Assembly: GCA_027946555.1 (NCBI GenBank) | Contig: JAPEVC010000049.1 | Location: 115,138-179,137 of the forward strand | DNA: 64,000 nt | From: Gnomoniopsis sp. IMI 355080 | Lineage: Eukaryota > Ascomycota > Sordariomycetes > Diaporthales > Gnomoniaceae | Direction: 5' to 3' | Shown: positions 1 through 12,392 of the stretch, piece after piece | Layout: the number at the start of each line of letters is the position of its first letter | Position numbering within the stretch: the first letter of the stretch is position 1 | Notes under the pieces: model-generated | Told to the model about the DNA's origin: nothing | Seen by the model: only the letters and a program-made list of their open reading frames with translations | The model's database searches: none | Position numbers and translations under genes: made by a program

Positions 1-264
1 CTGCGTCGAAAAGCAGGGGGAAAGACACGACTGTTCATGCCATTCAGATACAGTTACATCGAATCATCTAACGGCGTCATTGCCTACGATTGGATCTGGG
101 CGTTTGTGCAGCGCAGACTGAAGCCCGAAGAGACGGCTCTTGACCCACCAGCGGACTTTAAGGAGTTTAGAAAAAAGATTCTGTCGCATAGAGAATCAGG
201 CGAGCTTGAGGACGACAAGCTTAGGACTGGGGCGTTTATTATTGTTGCGGATGAGCGAGGGTAG
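1..264 (+). CDS. 3' end of an unidentified gene (partial)
   Basis: Frame 1 is open from the first base to a TAG at 262-264, giving 87 residues with no start needed inside the window. The stretch has a protein-like mix, with many aromatic residues (an AYDWIWAFVQRR segment) followed by a charged helix-like region, and it ends AFIIVADERG. This composition and the lack of a stop fit the last exon of a gene entering from the left edge. I do not recognise the family. An ATG at 37 is in frame but is probably internal. It could also be a chance open frame, because only 264 bases are visible. Confidence 0.35.
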   Translation: MRRKAGGKTRLFMPFRYSYIESSNGVIAYDWIWAFVQRRLKPEETALDPPADFKEFRKKILSHRESGELEDDKLRTGAFIIVADERG

Positions 265-2550
265 GCGCCTCCGGAGTGCATCTTCGAGTGTGGCTGGTAT
301 AGAGTTTATAGACGATTAGGAACTGACAGTGAATTTTATGTGCAGAATATTAAATGTGACCAATCCGAGATGACCTTCGAGGATGGGCGATGGAGAGAAC
401 GGCAGTCACATTGCCAGGTAGTTCACGGATCGCGCGAGGGTTTGAATCCGCTCCTTGAAGATTTGTGCCGGCTCTGGAGGGCATCAAAGTTTGATTGGAC
501 TTCATTAAGCTACGAAAGGAAGCATTTGGAGTGCAAGAGTTCACGCATAGCATACCGCAGTATTCCAGAATCCCCCGGACCCCCAGGATCCATGATGTGG
601 GACTATACAGCCGATGTGATAGTGGTCAAACTTTCAGACCCAGTCACGGATGCAGAAGGTGTTACGAGGCCAGTGAGACCGTACAACTTATTACACTGAT
701 GTAAACCCATTTGATTTTTCCTATAATTCGGATGAGGGGAATTAAGGTGGCCTCGATCAAAGCCCGTACGGCGTTGGAAGTGGTGAAATTTGGTAGCAGA
801 CTGCCAAAAAAAAAAGTCAGCGAATTTACACATTATACGGGTCGAGAAGAAACCCGTTCCTTCAATGCAAGCCAAATACTATGGATGGTCTAAGTAACAA
901 CAATAAATAACTAGGGCTTCTTGATTAGGTCGATTTAACTCAATTTTCGAACCATTGCTATATTTAGCAATCAGATGTATACATAGTATATATATATGGG
1001 GGGGAGGGGTTGTGAGGAGTGCAATATAGCGTCTGTCCGCTGCAGTAAATAAGTGGGCAATTTGCTGGGAATCGAAAATTTCACATGATAGTCTCCTCTT
1101 TGTCCTGTGACAACTTCAACAAAAACTACTAATTACCCATCAAACCGTGTCATGGCCGAGTTTGGAAAGTTGGCTTGTTGCCACCCCCCGGCAAGTTGTC
1201 TGCTAAAGTCACACGACGGCATGACTGTACTGCGTACTCAGTCCCAATGGTACGGTGTTCTTATGCTTCAATCTGTAACAATGCACGGCGGCTCCACCAA
1301 AAGACTGCTTGGCTGCTTCACATTGATGCCGCTTGTTGACTCGGGTACTATAGGCGATCTGCGGTATGGTTCGTGTCTGCACAGCCGCAAAGCCGCACAG
1401 CCGCATAGCCTAGCCCAGCCTGCCAGCCTAGCCGCAATCCACCAACCTTTTCATTTCCTCAGGAGGATAAACAATGAATAACGAACAATGAAATGGATCT
1501 AATGTCTCACATCGCGCCGGCCCGCCGTCAGAGGCAGCCACACAGTTCTGACAGTCCGACAGTCCTGACAGTCTAACAATTCCCGTCATGCTTATTAGAG
1601 TTTGGCCGTCAGATGCACGCACGGCCTATTTCCGGGCTATTATTGGACCGAGTGCCGTTACCGGCAACCCGGGATTTCGTGCATCAACAACCACGTGCTA
1701 GTACTGAAACTCTGGTCGACATAGAATGAGCGGGACACTGCACCGGCTGCTGTCACTTGCTTATTCGTCCAGAGCTTCCATCCAAGATGAATCGTCACGC
1801 ATCACCTATCGATTGCGCACTTGAGTACCACTAATCCACATACCGCGAACCAGACAATCATATAGCGTGCTATCAGAGGAGCAAGGCGGCTTCCAGGTTT
1901 CACTAAGTCGATGATTCACTTGAGAGTCGAGTATATTTCCCAGTACGGCTTTCCCTTAGGAACGTGGCCAGTGAGCGCTTCTGTTATGCACAGCCGGGGG
2001 CCAAGCAAGAGCACAACTACCGAAAGGCTTGGTCCATAGTTCAGAGTCTCTCTCTCTTTCTCTCTCATCGGCCATTCTTTTGCATCCAAACAGACTCGAG
2101 CTTCATCTCTCTCTATATTGTGACACGTGAACAGTCGTTGAGCTGCCCGCCATCCGCCCGATACAGTGCTCCCCGCACCTTGACTCTACCACGCAGGTCT
2201 CGGTATGATATTCTAGCCACCGAGAATCCATACTGGCCGCAATTTTATTCAAAGGCATTACTTACTTTCGCTTCTCACCACCTACGGGACTAATTAATAT
2301 TCCGCACAGTATTCTTTCTTTTCCCTAATGATTCCCAATTTATAGACCTACATAGTGTTCCCGTACCGCCTGTCCTAAGGCTCGTCAATTAGCCCCCTGC
2401 CGGTCACTTCACCTAGTGCTCATATCTGATCCTGATTCCTATTGCGCGTCAACAAACACTCAAGTTTTGTGTCCTTCCTCTACTCTCAACTTGGTCCTTC
2501 CTCCTAGGTCCGAGCCTTACACTTCCTTCCACAGTAAGGAAGCAGACGGA
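265..2550. other. Gene-poor stretch before the monooxygenase
   Basis: No supported gene. A 119-codon open frame (340-699) has no recognisable domain. Visible elements are a TATATATATATGGGGGGG run near 984-1004, short imperfect repeats of AGCCGCA near 1380-1435 and of GACAGTC near 1548-1576, and a CT-rich tract near 2047-2068. The last few hundred bases before 2551 are pyrimidine-rich and probably hold the promoter and leader of the monooxygenase gene. Confidence 0.5.
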
Positions 2551-4069
2551 ATGAGCGATAAGTTCGACTTGAGTATTGCCGTCATCGGCGCGGGCAGGTT
2601 TTATCCGCAAAATACATATTTCTTACCGTGACCGATGACTGACTGGTCGCGAATATAGGCATGGGTGGCCTGGGGTGTGCCCTGGCTCTCGCAAAGAATG
2701 GTTTTAGAGACATCACCGTCTACGAGCATGCGCCGGGTCTTGGTTTCGTTGGAGCCGGCATCCAGCTGGCCCCCAACATGGCCCGGATTTTGGACCGGCT
2801 AGGGTGCTGGAAGGACATTTACCCGTCAGCCACGAACGTTCAGGAAACAAGCATAAGACGTGAGTGCGCGCACATGCGCTGGCTGAGAGCAACGCGCGCA
2901 GTCCAGTTCCATCGCTCGAGGAACTAACAATGTTGAGATTCCTCCGAGCAGAGGGTAGTACGAATCAAGAACTTGCCCACGTCGAAATGCCAGATATAGA
3001 GGACAAGTACGGCTACCCACATTGCACCGGCCACCGCGCCGACCTTGCTGGTGGAATGTACGAAGGGTGCAAGCGCGAGTCCGCCATTAAATTCAAGCTG
3101 GGTCATCCACTCACAAGTGTAGATGCCTTCAAGCCCAAACCCACCATCACTCTAACCCCTCACAATGGTTCCCCCTACCAAGTTACGCATGATGTCCTTG
3201 TTGGGGCTGATGGCATCAAGTCCCTCACTCGCACGGCTATCTTGTCCGAAATAGGCGAGGAGTCCCTCGAAGCCGATACTGGCCAAGCCTGCTACCGCAT
3301 CATGCTCAACCGCGCGGACATGGAACACGACCCGGAGATGAAGGAATTGATTGACAGCAATTGCGTGGTGCGGTGGATCGGCGAGAAGCGCCACATTATC
3401 GCGTATCCCGTGGCCAACAAGACCATCTACAACATGTCATCCGCGCAGCCCGACACCAACTTCGCCAAGGGCGTCAGCGCCACATACACCACTACAGGCT
3501 CGAAGCCGCAAATGATGAAGGTCTACGAGGACTTTTGCCCGCTGGTGCAGCGCATGCTGGATCTCGTACCGGACGGCGAGGTCGTCGAGTGGAAACTACG
3601 ACAGATCCAGCCGCTGAGCACGTGGAGCGTCGGCTCCGTGGGCTTGCTCGGCGATGCGTGCCACCCTACGTTGCCGCATCTGTCCCAGGGCGCGGCGATG
3701 AGCATCGAGGATGGCGCGGTGATCGCAGAGGTGCTAAGTAGGATACCAGACACCAGGCCCGAGACCATCTGCCGGGCGCTCAAGACATACGAGCTGATGC
3801 GCAAGGATCGCACAACCACGCTGGTTGACATGGCGGCGTACAGCGGCCGGCAGCTGCATTTGGGCGAGGGCAAGGCAAAGGAGGAGCGGGATCGGCAGTT
3901 TCGGGACCATAAGACGGGCAAGGGTGCGATACCTGATAAATGGGCGAGCCCAGATGTTCAGAAGATGATATATGAACATGATTGTGTCAAGGATGCGGCG
4001 GAGAGGTTCGACATAATCTTTGGGGGCCTTAGGCCGAATGGCACGACTAGGACAAACGGGGTTCATTGA
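2551..4069 (+). CDS. FAD-dependent monooxygenase, salicylate hydroxylase-like
   Basis: A class A flavoprotein hydroxylase, expected to use NAD(P)H and O2 to hydroxylate a small aromatic substrate; the actual substrate cannot be read from sequence. Proposed exons are 2551-2593, 2659-2859 and 2952-4069 (453 aa). The N-terminal Rossmann motif GAGMGG (residues 13-18) binds the ADP part of FAD. The DG motif (VGADG, about 165-169) and the GD motif (GLLGDACHP, about 312-320, followed by a conserved SQGAAMSIEDG) are the other two family signatures. The first intron needs a GC donor (GCAGGT) to restore the Rossmann motif, because the nearby GT donor at 2598 gives the wrong phase. The second intron has GTGAGT and GCAG. 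The length is normal for the family. The C-terminus shows no membrane segment, so a cytosolic enzyme is likely. It converges on the phosphate transporter gene. Confidence 0.88.
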
Positions 4070-4668
4070 TAAGTAAGAAAGCCCAAGCCCTATTACTACA
4101 ATCACCTTATGAAGGAGCTTCTCCTCTCTGTGGATGGCAGTTAGAGTGAGAACACTGCCAATGATGACTGACAGTCCACGAATTGACAAGTCCAACTCAG
4201 GCGGTCTTGAAGCTTGGCATTGATTACTCGATCCTTCTCGACTGCACATTCCATTTTGTCAGAGTTTCGCCATTGGTATTCTTCTTAACCAAAGGGGATA
4301 CCTAGAGGGAAGAACAAATGCTGCTATGAGGGAACCATAACGACTATATGCCAACTCCCCAAGTAGCCGATGGCAAGACTCATACTTCCAAACAGAATTC
4401 AGGCTAGTCACGTCTCCAGTGCCCTCGTGTTACAGACAAGAACCTTTTCAAAACCAAGCCGTTTCGCGTTCTAATTGATGCTGTGCGCTAAGAAAGTAAA
4501 TCATGTGGAGTAGTGAGGGTATACACTACTCTTCAAAGTTCGTGTCGGTTGGTAACTCCTGCAAGCGAGTCTAACATGCTGAGCCCGCCTGGCCAGCCAG
4601 AACCGACAATGACGACACGAATGCGAGGGGTTTTTTGTCTTCCGTTTCTTCCACCATGTCAAGTTTGT
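4070..4668. other. Shared 3' region of convergent genes
   Basis: 599 bases between the stops of the monooxygenase and the phosphate transporter. I see no coding potential; it should hold the two 3' UTRs and polyadenylation signals. Confidence 0.6.
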
Positions 4669-6615
4669 TTAGAGACTTTCCGCCGGAGTTCCGGAGCGGT
4701 CTTTCTCCAAAATCCCCTCCCTGGTGCTGGACAAGCCGTGCTCGTGCGTTGACGTGGCGTAGTCATCCTCGCCGCAGAGTTCCTCGAGCGTCTTCCTCTT
4801 GGTCTCGGGAATCAGCAAGGTCGAGAAACACCCGAGAAGCATGAACAGCGAGTAAATCTCGAGGACGTGATTGAGCCACGGGTTGGCGTTGGTGCTGGTC
4901 GCACCACGGGTTCGGAGAGGAGCAATAGCACCTTGGCCTAAAGACAAATTGATGTCAGCATTCGGTTCTTGTGTTCTTGAACTTGATCACTATGAATATG
5001 AAGGGACAAATCTCACCGATGATGGAGCCGATCTTGCCAGATGCGGCGGAGATACCGTGCGAAGTAGAACGGTACCTGGTTGGGAAGCACTCTCCGGGCA
5101 CAATGAAAGTTGTCGCGTTGGGGCCGAAGTTGAAAAAAAACTGGGCCACGACGTAGATACCCAGCAGTCCATTCGCTCCCAAGTTATTGTAGCCAAAACC
5201 CATAGCAACAAATAGCACCGTGAGAATGAAGAAGCCTCCCAGCTGAATGGGCTTTCTCCCAATAGTGTCGACCGTCGCGACGGTGACCCAGTAACCGGGC
5301 ACAGCGCCAGCAAGCACAATGATCAAGTTGCCGACAGCCGTCTTGTAAAGATACTCGTATGTAGTCGCAACGTTTTTGGTCGAATACCCAATAGCGCCGA
5401 GAATGGTAGCGTTGTTGAGGGAGAGACCATAATAAGCAACATCCAGGAAGAACCACGAGAGCGCAGTGCCGGCGAGCACCAAGCCGTTCTTGGGCACAGC
5501 GTAGTGGCGCATGAAGTCCTTGAAGCCGGCCTTGGGAATCTGCATCTCGTTGGCGTTCTTCGCAGCGGCGATACGCGCGATCTCGTCGACATTAGCTTCA
5601 CCACGCTTTCCGGAGACGTAGTATTTCGCGTCTTGGTCGGCCTTCTCCACGTCCCTCTGAACATCGAAAGTGTAACGGGGTGTCTCAGGAATTGTAAGAC
5701 GGTAATAGAGGGCAATACATCCAGGCACGGCACCAAAGCCTATCAAAACACGCCACATCTTGTCGACGGCAACGGCACAGTCACCTGTGCAGTTAGAGAC
5801 ATTGGTGGACGTCTCCAACGAGTCCTTGAAGCCAGTGGTGACGATGATCATGATGATCGCGGCGGTGAGCTGGCCGATACCCTGCATTGCAAACACAGAG
5901 CCCATCATAGCGCCTCTCCACTTGGTTGTCGCGAATTCAGAAGTGATGATGGATGACAGCGGGTAGTCACCACCGATACCAATGCCCATAAGTACACGCC
6001 AGAAGATGATGGCGCCTACGATATTGACCGATGGTGAGGAACTAGTGAGAGCGTGGGCGAGGGTAGCGACGATGATAAGCATCAGCTCAACACCATACAT
6101 TCTCTTACGACCAACCTGTGCAAATATTAGTACAGTGCATCTAGTAGACTAGCAGCCCAAGTGAATAGCCCTGGCGAGTATCGCTCTAGGAATACGTACG
6201 ATGTCAGCAAGAGCACCGAAGCCAAACTGGCCAACGACTGTACCAGCGCTCGTGGCCAACTTAATGGCCGTGTCGGATTTGGTTGGCATAGTTCCGACAC
6301 CAGGGTAGTATACAATGCCAAGCATGATGGTCAAGAGAGACACGGCGAAAATGTCATATGAGTCCGTGAAGAAACCAACACCAGCAACCAATATAGCTCT
6401 CACGTGGTACCAGCCGAATGGTGCCTTATCGATTTCTGCGAGGGCAAGGCGACGTCTCTCGTTGGGGTCTTGGACATGGACCTTGGAGCTCATCAGTATG
6501 ACTTAATTTGCTACATGTGATGAGGTTGGATACTTACAAAATCATTGTGGAAATTGTGAAAGGCAGAGTTACCTCCAGCCGTCTTGTCGGCCGCAGGCTC
6601 GTGAGGGGTGGACAT
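4669..6615 (-). CDS. PHO84: High-affinity inorganic phosphate:H+ symporter, Pho84 type
   Basis: Major facilitator of the phosphate:H+ symporter family in the plasma membrane, taking up Pi when phosphate is scarce. Exons on the minus strand are 6615-6538, 6481-6200, 6115-5017 and 4937-4669, giving 575 aa, the usual size. The first splice (GTAAGT to CCAAG) joins the N-terminal peptide ending FHNDF to VHVQDPNERRR, which excludes the later ATG at 6493 as the start. The family signature GIGGDYPLSSIITSE lies near residue 166, and its Asp (about 170) is the residue linked to Pi and proton coupling in this family. About 12 membrane segments are visible around a central hydrophilic loop after the sixth. 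Residues near the C-terminal splice read SIIGQGAIAPLRTRG, as in homologues. In fungi this gene is normally controlled by a Pho4/NUC-1 bHLH factor. I saw no CACGTG in the first 700 bases upstream. Confidence 0.95.
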
Positions 6616-9180
6616 CGTGATGTGCTCGTTTCGTCCGGGAGCCTGGGAAGTATGAGAGGATAGCGTAGGTCGAGAAGAATGATGGGCTGATACGTCGACG
6701 AAGGAGAGGCTCTTACCACTCCGATCTCACACCGCGGGAAGAGACGCAGAGGTGTGGGACAGAGAAATAGCCACGACGGGACCAACGGCGTTTTGTGGGA
6801 GGACAGCTCCTTAATAATTTAAGTTTCCGTCCGCTGGGTAGGTACACGGGCATGTGGCAATGGGGAGGTGATCCGCTTCCCAAAGAACAAGACAGCCCTG
6901 CATAGTTTGTGCCCAGGAAGCTTGGGATGGAATGGTGCCCTCCAATCCCACGCCAGACCGGCAGCCCGGACCATTGTGTGTGCTTACATGGAAGGCTTTC
7001 TCCTACCACTACTAGATTAGCTCGCATGACGGCTCGCTTTCCTTAGCTGAGAAAAGGCAGTTTTCGACGCAGAAGCAAGGTCCGCTCCCCGTGAATATCT
7101 GGAACACATCGACAACGGCAGCAGAAGATCCAATTTCCTCGACCGAGGATTCACTAGCGTTTCCGCCGGGAAGGCTGACGTACAAGTCCCCTGCCCTCGG
7201 TCAAGGCTCCGGTTTTTGGTAGGGATCTGGGCAAAAGCTTATTGCTCGGTCGTCGAATAGGTGCGAAAGGCTTAGCTCTCCCAGAGTATCCCTTGACCTG
7301 ACCGGCTGGCTAACTGGATACGATAGGCTACGTCGACTGCTACCTCTATTTGGTCCGTGTTTGTGATGAGCGGGAGGTGCTCTGTAAGTGGCCATTGGAC
7401 CGTTCTCCGAGTATGCACTCATTTCCAAACAGCACTCCAATTCCACGTATTGTTTGACGTCTACGTCGTGTAGCAGCTTCTAGGCCAACAATGTCACATA
7501 GGGGCCGGCTGTCACAGATGCTGAAGGGGTCATGCGCATCGGCAGGATATCTGCAGATTGTCTGGAGCTGAATCCATTGGTCCGGCAGGATGCTAGTATC
7601 GAGTCTGCGCACCGCCAATTTTGAGCGCCGTTGTTGATGATAGCCTTGCTGGCGCGGCTCTACTCTGCACCGCGACGTGCATGACTATTCGTCGCACGCC
7701 GAACCAACGGCTTCTGGCGGAATTGTACAAATTCCAATCATCTGTACCATGTGCTCTGCTTCTGCGAACAATATCGGTGGGTCATTGGGTCGCTGACATG
7801 GAGCTGAAGGACGACGCGTATGGAAAAATCTGTTGGTGCTAATCAGGATGCGGCACAGTTACAAATGAGATTCGCAATGGGGCATCTGGCATGCCAAGGG
7901 ATACCAAATGCGCCAAGATAACATTCGGTGTCCAGGATGTGCGCCATCTTCAGCAATCAGTGACTAGATTTCAATCAACGTCGTTAATCTTTTGAAGGAC
8001 GTCGGCCATGCGAGGCTGAAAAGGGATCGGTCCGTCAGACCCATGCAAGCCACGCGGACTAGGGATCTTCCCCACGAATTGATAGATCGTATGGAGACAC
8101 GTTCTCTGTATGGCGATTTCTATTGGCCCAGACTGGACAGCTATTTCTACCCTGTCGGTGTCTGCCGACGACATTCGTTCCAACTGCGCACCATCAGGCC
8201 GGGTTTGGAACAATTGGGTTTTCATTTGGCAACGAGTGTTTTGGTCAAGAGGCCAAGTACCTCTAGGCGAACGGGTTGGGCAAGGGACATGAAGGTAAGT
8301 ATCCGTTTGCAGTTCGGCTACAAGCTTCTATTAGCATTGGCAAGCCTTGGTATTGAGACTTGGTAGAGAGCACAAGCCTTGACAAGAAATCTGACAGTCT
8401 TGACGATGGCGATCCAAAAACTAACACAAGCAGCCCGAACAATCAGGGGTCTCGGTTGACCGGCCGACCGGTTGATTGATTAAGTATCTAAGTATCAAAG
8501 CAAAGCCCTCGTGTGTACCGACTGAACCGACTGGCCAGGCCTGCGAAGGTGCGAGATTATTTGCAAAGCTCCAAAAATTGGTGCTTGGTGCCTTTATCCA
8601 CATTTGACAGGGATATCGCACCAAGGACGAGCACTCTTGTTTTCAGTGGCTTTCGAACCAACAGCGTGGAAGAATTCCTCCACGTTCCAGAGTTCGTCCC
8701 AAGCTGTCGGATCTGCCTAGAACCTAAAGGATCGCCTAGTGGCACCGGCTGATGGGTCGCATTGCTGGGGTTGTCCGACCTCGTTCATCTGTTAAATGAT
8801 GATGTGGAGTTGCTTTGACTAATATCTGCCAGGCATTCCTCTGCAGCCGACGAGCTGATGGAGGAGGTACTACCAACACCGCCGACCCAGGCCTGCACAT
8901 GCTGATGATCGAAGTAGCCTTTCTAGGCGCATTGCAGGCAGCTCTCCCACCCTGCCCTCCCAGACCAATGTGCATTGTTTGGCGTTACACAGTAGCCCAA
9001 CCCAGCGTTACTGCCTGCTTGCTAGCGTATGGCTCACGTAATGCTTTCGAACACACAATTGGTGACCGTCTGTAAGTGAGTGTGCACTTTCGACCCGGCG
9101 TGTGGGCAGCGGCGAGAACAGCGCCGGGTGTTTTGGGATGTTCATCAATGTGGCCCGAGTCTTCATGAAAATACATGCTA
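6616..9180. other. Intergenic region upstream of PHO84
   Basis: About 2.6 kb with no gene I can support. Open frames such as 7992-8366 (plus) and 7971-8225 (minus) overlap each other, have no domain and no credible splice continuation. The PHO84 promoter lies at the left end and the 3' UTR of HGH1 at the right end. Confidence 0.5.
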
Positions 9181-10466
9181 TCAAACCTCGACTACTTTCT
9201 CATCGTCGTCTTCTTCGTCCTCATCAAGCTCTACAACACGTGGCGCGCTTGCCTCTTCGACCTCGTCATCTAGCATGAGGACTTGGACTAGTCGCTCACA
9301 TGCGATTCGGACGCCTTCATCCTTGACACGAAGATGTGTCTCTCGAATGAGCGGGTAGACCTTGATGTCACGCATGTGATCACGGCCCTTTCTGGTTGTC
9401 GTGAAAAGCATCAAGGTCTCCACATGGGTCTGAACGATAGTAGGATCGGACTCTCGCTCTTTGTCCGGTGGCAGCAATTTCAACTCCGGCAGCATAGCTG
9501 CCAATTCTTCAGGGTCATACTCTTCGCTTCCTATGATCGGCAATAGAATCGAAGGGAAAATATCGATCTCGTTCCTTGAGAAGAAAGATGGGTGTGAGGG
9601 GACGTCAAAAGCAACGTTCTTAATGGTGCTTGCCACACCTTTGCGTCGAATTTCGGATGAGTGTTGGGTGAAGGCTTTCAGCTTAGTCAGTGGAATGACC
9701 GTATCGTACTCTTGCGGCTTCAAGAAGTACTGCCTGACATCGGGGTGCTTGGCCAGATCCGCAAAGAAGTATGCGAGATAGTCATAGTTGGCATCCTTGT
9801 TGTATGAGCCGTCCGAGCCCTTGACGAAGAGATCGACAAGCTGATTTAGAATCAAGTCATTGGACCCCAGCGTCTCTGGAACTGCCTGTTTCCGAGTCAA
9901 GATCCTATCCAGTCCGTCGTATTTTGCAAGGTTCGCTAGTAGCATGGCAGAGAGGTCTGCGTTAGATTCTGATGGACTCTGCGATGTAGTCTATATTAGC
10001 CAAGCTAATCACGGAGATATCTCAACCGCGACAGCTCCCAACCAAGCATTGCGATGTTGGGAATGCGTACTGATATTCGAGTAAATATGACGTCGAGAAA
10101 TCTGTCGTCGTTGGCCAGGGCCTGGAGAACATCGCCGTCTGCGGCTAGGTTCACCAGTATCGTAAGGGCATGTTGGGCGATTTGCTGTTTGCGGTCAGCT
10201 ATTTCAGCAGATGAAGTCCGGCTGTAGAGCTTCACTGACAGGCCTATCTTGGACCAAAACTTTCAAATTTTTGACTGGCAACAGCTCATTAGCCTTGAAG
10301 ATGTCAGGCTCAGATGCTGAAAATGGCACGAGATTCTCTATTGCGACAGCTCGAATCTGTGGGTTTGGGCTGGCGATGAAGCCCACAAGCTATTGGAAGT
10401 GTCAACAAGTGCATGGATCAAATACCTCTGCATCGGGACTCTTACCTCTTCAAGTTCTGTAGGCAT
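9181..10466 (-). CDS. HGH1: Hgh1 (FAM203 family), eEF2-folding cochaperone
   Basis: Armadillo-like protein that in yeast brings the chaperonin TRiC to elongation factor 2 for folding, in the cytosol. Exons on the minus strand are 10466-10446, 10389-10240, 10184-10071 and 9990-9181, giving 364 aa (the yeast protein is slightly longer). The first exon codes only MPTELEE; all introns are phase 0 and 55-80 nt. Splicing gives the continuous family N-terminus: LVGFIASPNPQIR, then ENLVPFSASEP, then IAQHALTILVNLAADGDVL. The C-terminal half contains the conserved HPSFFSRNEIDIFPSILLP segment and IRETHLRVKDEGVRIACERL. The last 30 residues are strongly acidic (Asp/Glu-rich), as in homologues. The gene diverges from ENP1 across 316 bases. 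Confidence 0.93.
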
Positions 10467-10782
10467 TATTATAGCGTTACAGCACAGAGCAAACGTTCTA
10501 CACACAAGAATCCACAAGAAGCACCTGAAGCTGCAATAGTAGGTTAATGAACGAAAAGAAACCTGGGTTGGCATGTGATTGGTGGGGTTGGTTTACTCAA
10601 AATCCCTGAGTTGCAGACCCCTGCACCAATTTTTTGAGAATCTTATCGATAAGCCAGAAAATCGACGGCGACGGCAGAATCCTGCCCAAGACTGACAATG
10701 TTATTGCAACACTTTCATCACTGTAAATCATTCGCGCCATCGAAGACCCAGATTTATGTTATCTCGAACACAGGTGTACAAG
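10467..10782. promoter_or_regulatory. Compact bidirectional promoter of HGH1 and ENP1
   Basis: Only 316 bases separate the two start codons. The region contains a perfect 12-bp palindrome CTTATCGATAAG (10642-10653), which holds two opposed GATA cores. It also has a CCAAT box at 10626-10630 and an inverted one (ATTGG) at 10578-10582. Both flanking genes serve protein synthesis, so joint control is a reasonable inference; none of these sites is proven functional. Confidence 0.5.
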
Positions 10783-12392
10783 ATGCCCAAGGCGACGACT
10801 CCTACAGCTGCCTCAGGGCGCCGTCATAACCCCCTGGAGTCTGACATTGTTGGAGGCAGCGGAATTCTGCGATCCGCTAAGTCAGGCAAAAAGTCGAAGT
10901 CGAAGCCCGAGAAGGATGAGGAGCATTACGTCAATTCGAAGCAGTCTGCAACGATCCTTCAACTAGGTCGAGAACTTGCCGATGAGTACGAGGGGGTTAA
11001 TGCCGCCGCCGAACCACAAAAGAGCGCCTTCGACGTTGACTCAAGGTTTGCGCCCGGCGAGGGAGAGCAAGATGGCGAGGCATACGGCGATGAGGACGCT
11101 TGGGGTGACGAGGAGGAGGATGTCGAGGTTGATGAAGCTGAAATTTCGCCAGAGGATCTAGCCATGTTCAACAAGTTTATGTCTGCCGACGAGGAGGACC
11201 CTCTACTGAAGCATGGCTGGGACCTGAAACCCGGCGTCGGCGAGGAGCAGCAACAGCAGCAAGGCGGCACCAACTTGGCTGATCTTATAATGGAGAAGAT
11301 CAACGCGTTTGAGTCGGCTGGAGGCGAAGTGGAAGAGATGGGTGGCATGGATGACTACCCCGAGGAGGATCTGCCTCCCAAGGTCGTCGAGGTTTACGCA
11401 AAGTATGTCTGGAAGGCTCGCCCGCACAATTTGAATGCTCCATACTGACTTTCTCCTTCTTCCTTTTTTACAGGTGCGGAATGATTTTGAGCAGATGGAG
11501 GAGCGGACCCTTACCGAAGCCCGTCAAAATTCTCCCCACCGTACCAGACTGGGAGAGAATCATACAAGTCGCAGAGCCGGAGAACTGGACACCAAATGCC
11601 ATTTACGCCATGACCAGGATCTTCACCTCCTCGAAGCCAGCCGTCGTTCAGCGCTGGCTGGAGATGGTTGTGCTGCCCAAAGTCCGGGACGACATCTACG
11701 AAACCAAAAAATTGAACGTCCACCTTTATAACTCCCTGAAGAAAGGTCTATACAAGCCCTCGGCTTTCTTCAAAGGCATTGTCTTCGCTCTGATCGGATC
11801 CGGATCCTGCACATTACGCGAAGCTCATATCATTTCATCGGTAATGGCGCGTGTTTCTGTGCCGGTGTTGCACTCGGCAGCAGGCTTGAAAGGTCTCTGT
11901 GACTTGGCTGCTCAACAAGCTTCTAATGGCGAGTCGGCGGCCAGCACAAATATCTTTATCAAGACTTTGCTTGACAAGGGACTCGCCCTACCATACCAGG
12001 TCATAGATGCTCTGGTATTCTTCTTCCTACGGTTCCGGTCAACCGATCCTGCTGCTGTCAAGGAGGCAGAGGCGATGGAACGACCTTCAGAGAACAAAAT
12101 CGCACGCCAATTACCCGTGCTCTGGCACCAGTGTCTTCTGAGCTTTGCGCAGAGGTATCGTAACGACATCAACGAAGACCAGCGAGAGGTGGGTGCTTCG
12201 GCCATGACATCAATCTTCGTTGGGTTTTATGCTGACTTAAATTAGGCTCTTCTGGATTTGCTGCTCACACACGGTCACTACGGTATTGGCCCGGAGATCA
12301 GGAGAGAGTTGATCGCGGGTCGCGGTAGAGGAGTGCCGGTCGAGCCCCAGGGCCAGGCTTTCGACGGAGACGATACGATGCAAGTAGACTGA
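10783..12392 (+). CDS. ENP1: Enp1/bystin, 40S ribosomal subunit assembly factor
   Basis: Essential nuclear protein needed for processing of 20S pre-rRNA and export of pre-40S particles. Exons are 10783-11402, 11474-12188 and 12246-12392 (493 aa). The first intron is phase 2 (GTATGT to TTTTTTACAG), the second phase 0. The start MPKATTPTAA matches the family better than the in-frame ATG at 10756, which would add nine residues. The N-terminal half is acidic and low in complexity, with a poly-Gln run. The bystin domain starts at the first splice (VVEVYAK joined to CGMILSRWRSGPLPKP) and runs through WERIIQVAEPENWTP, LKKGLYKPSAFFKG and THGHYGIGPEIRREL. The C-terminus ends acidic (DGDDTMQVD). It diverges from HGH1. 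Confidence 0.96.

Noticed and set aside
438..455. GGGTTTGAATCCGCTCC, similar to a tRNA B-box
   Set aside because: The stem around the loop does not pair and no A-box or acceptor stem is found at the right distance.
340..699. 119-codon plus-strand frame
   Set aside because: No family match, overlapping frames on both strands, no credible splice sites joining it to another exon.
7971..8366. Overlapping frames on both strands in the PHO84-HGH1 gap
   Set aside because: Neither has recognisable motifs, and they cover each other, as expected by chance in GC-rich DNA.
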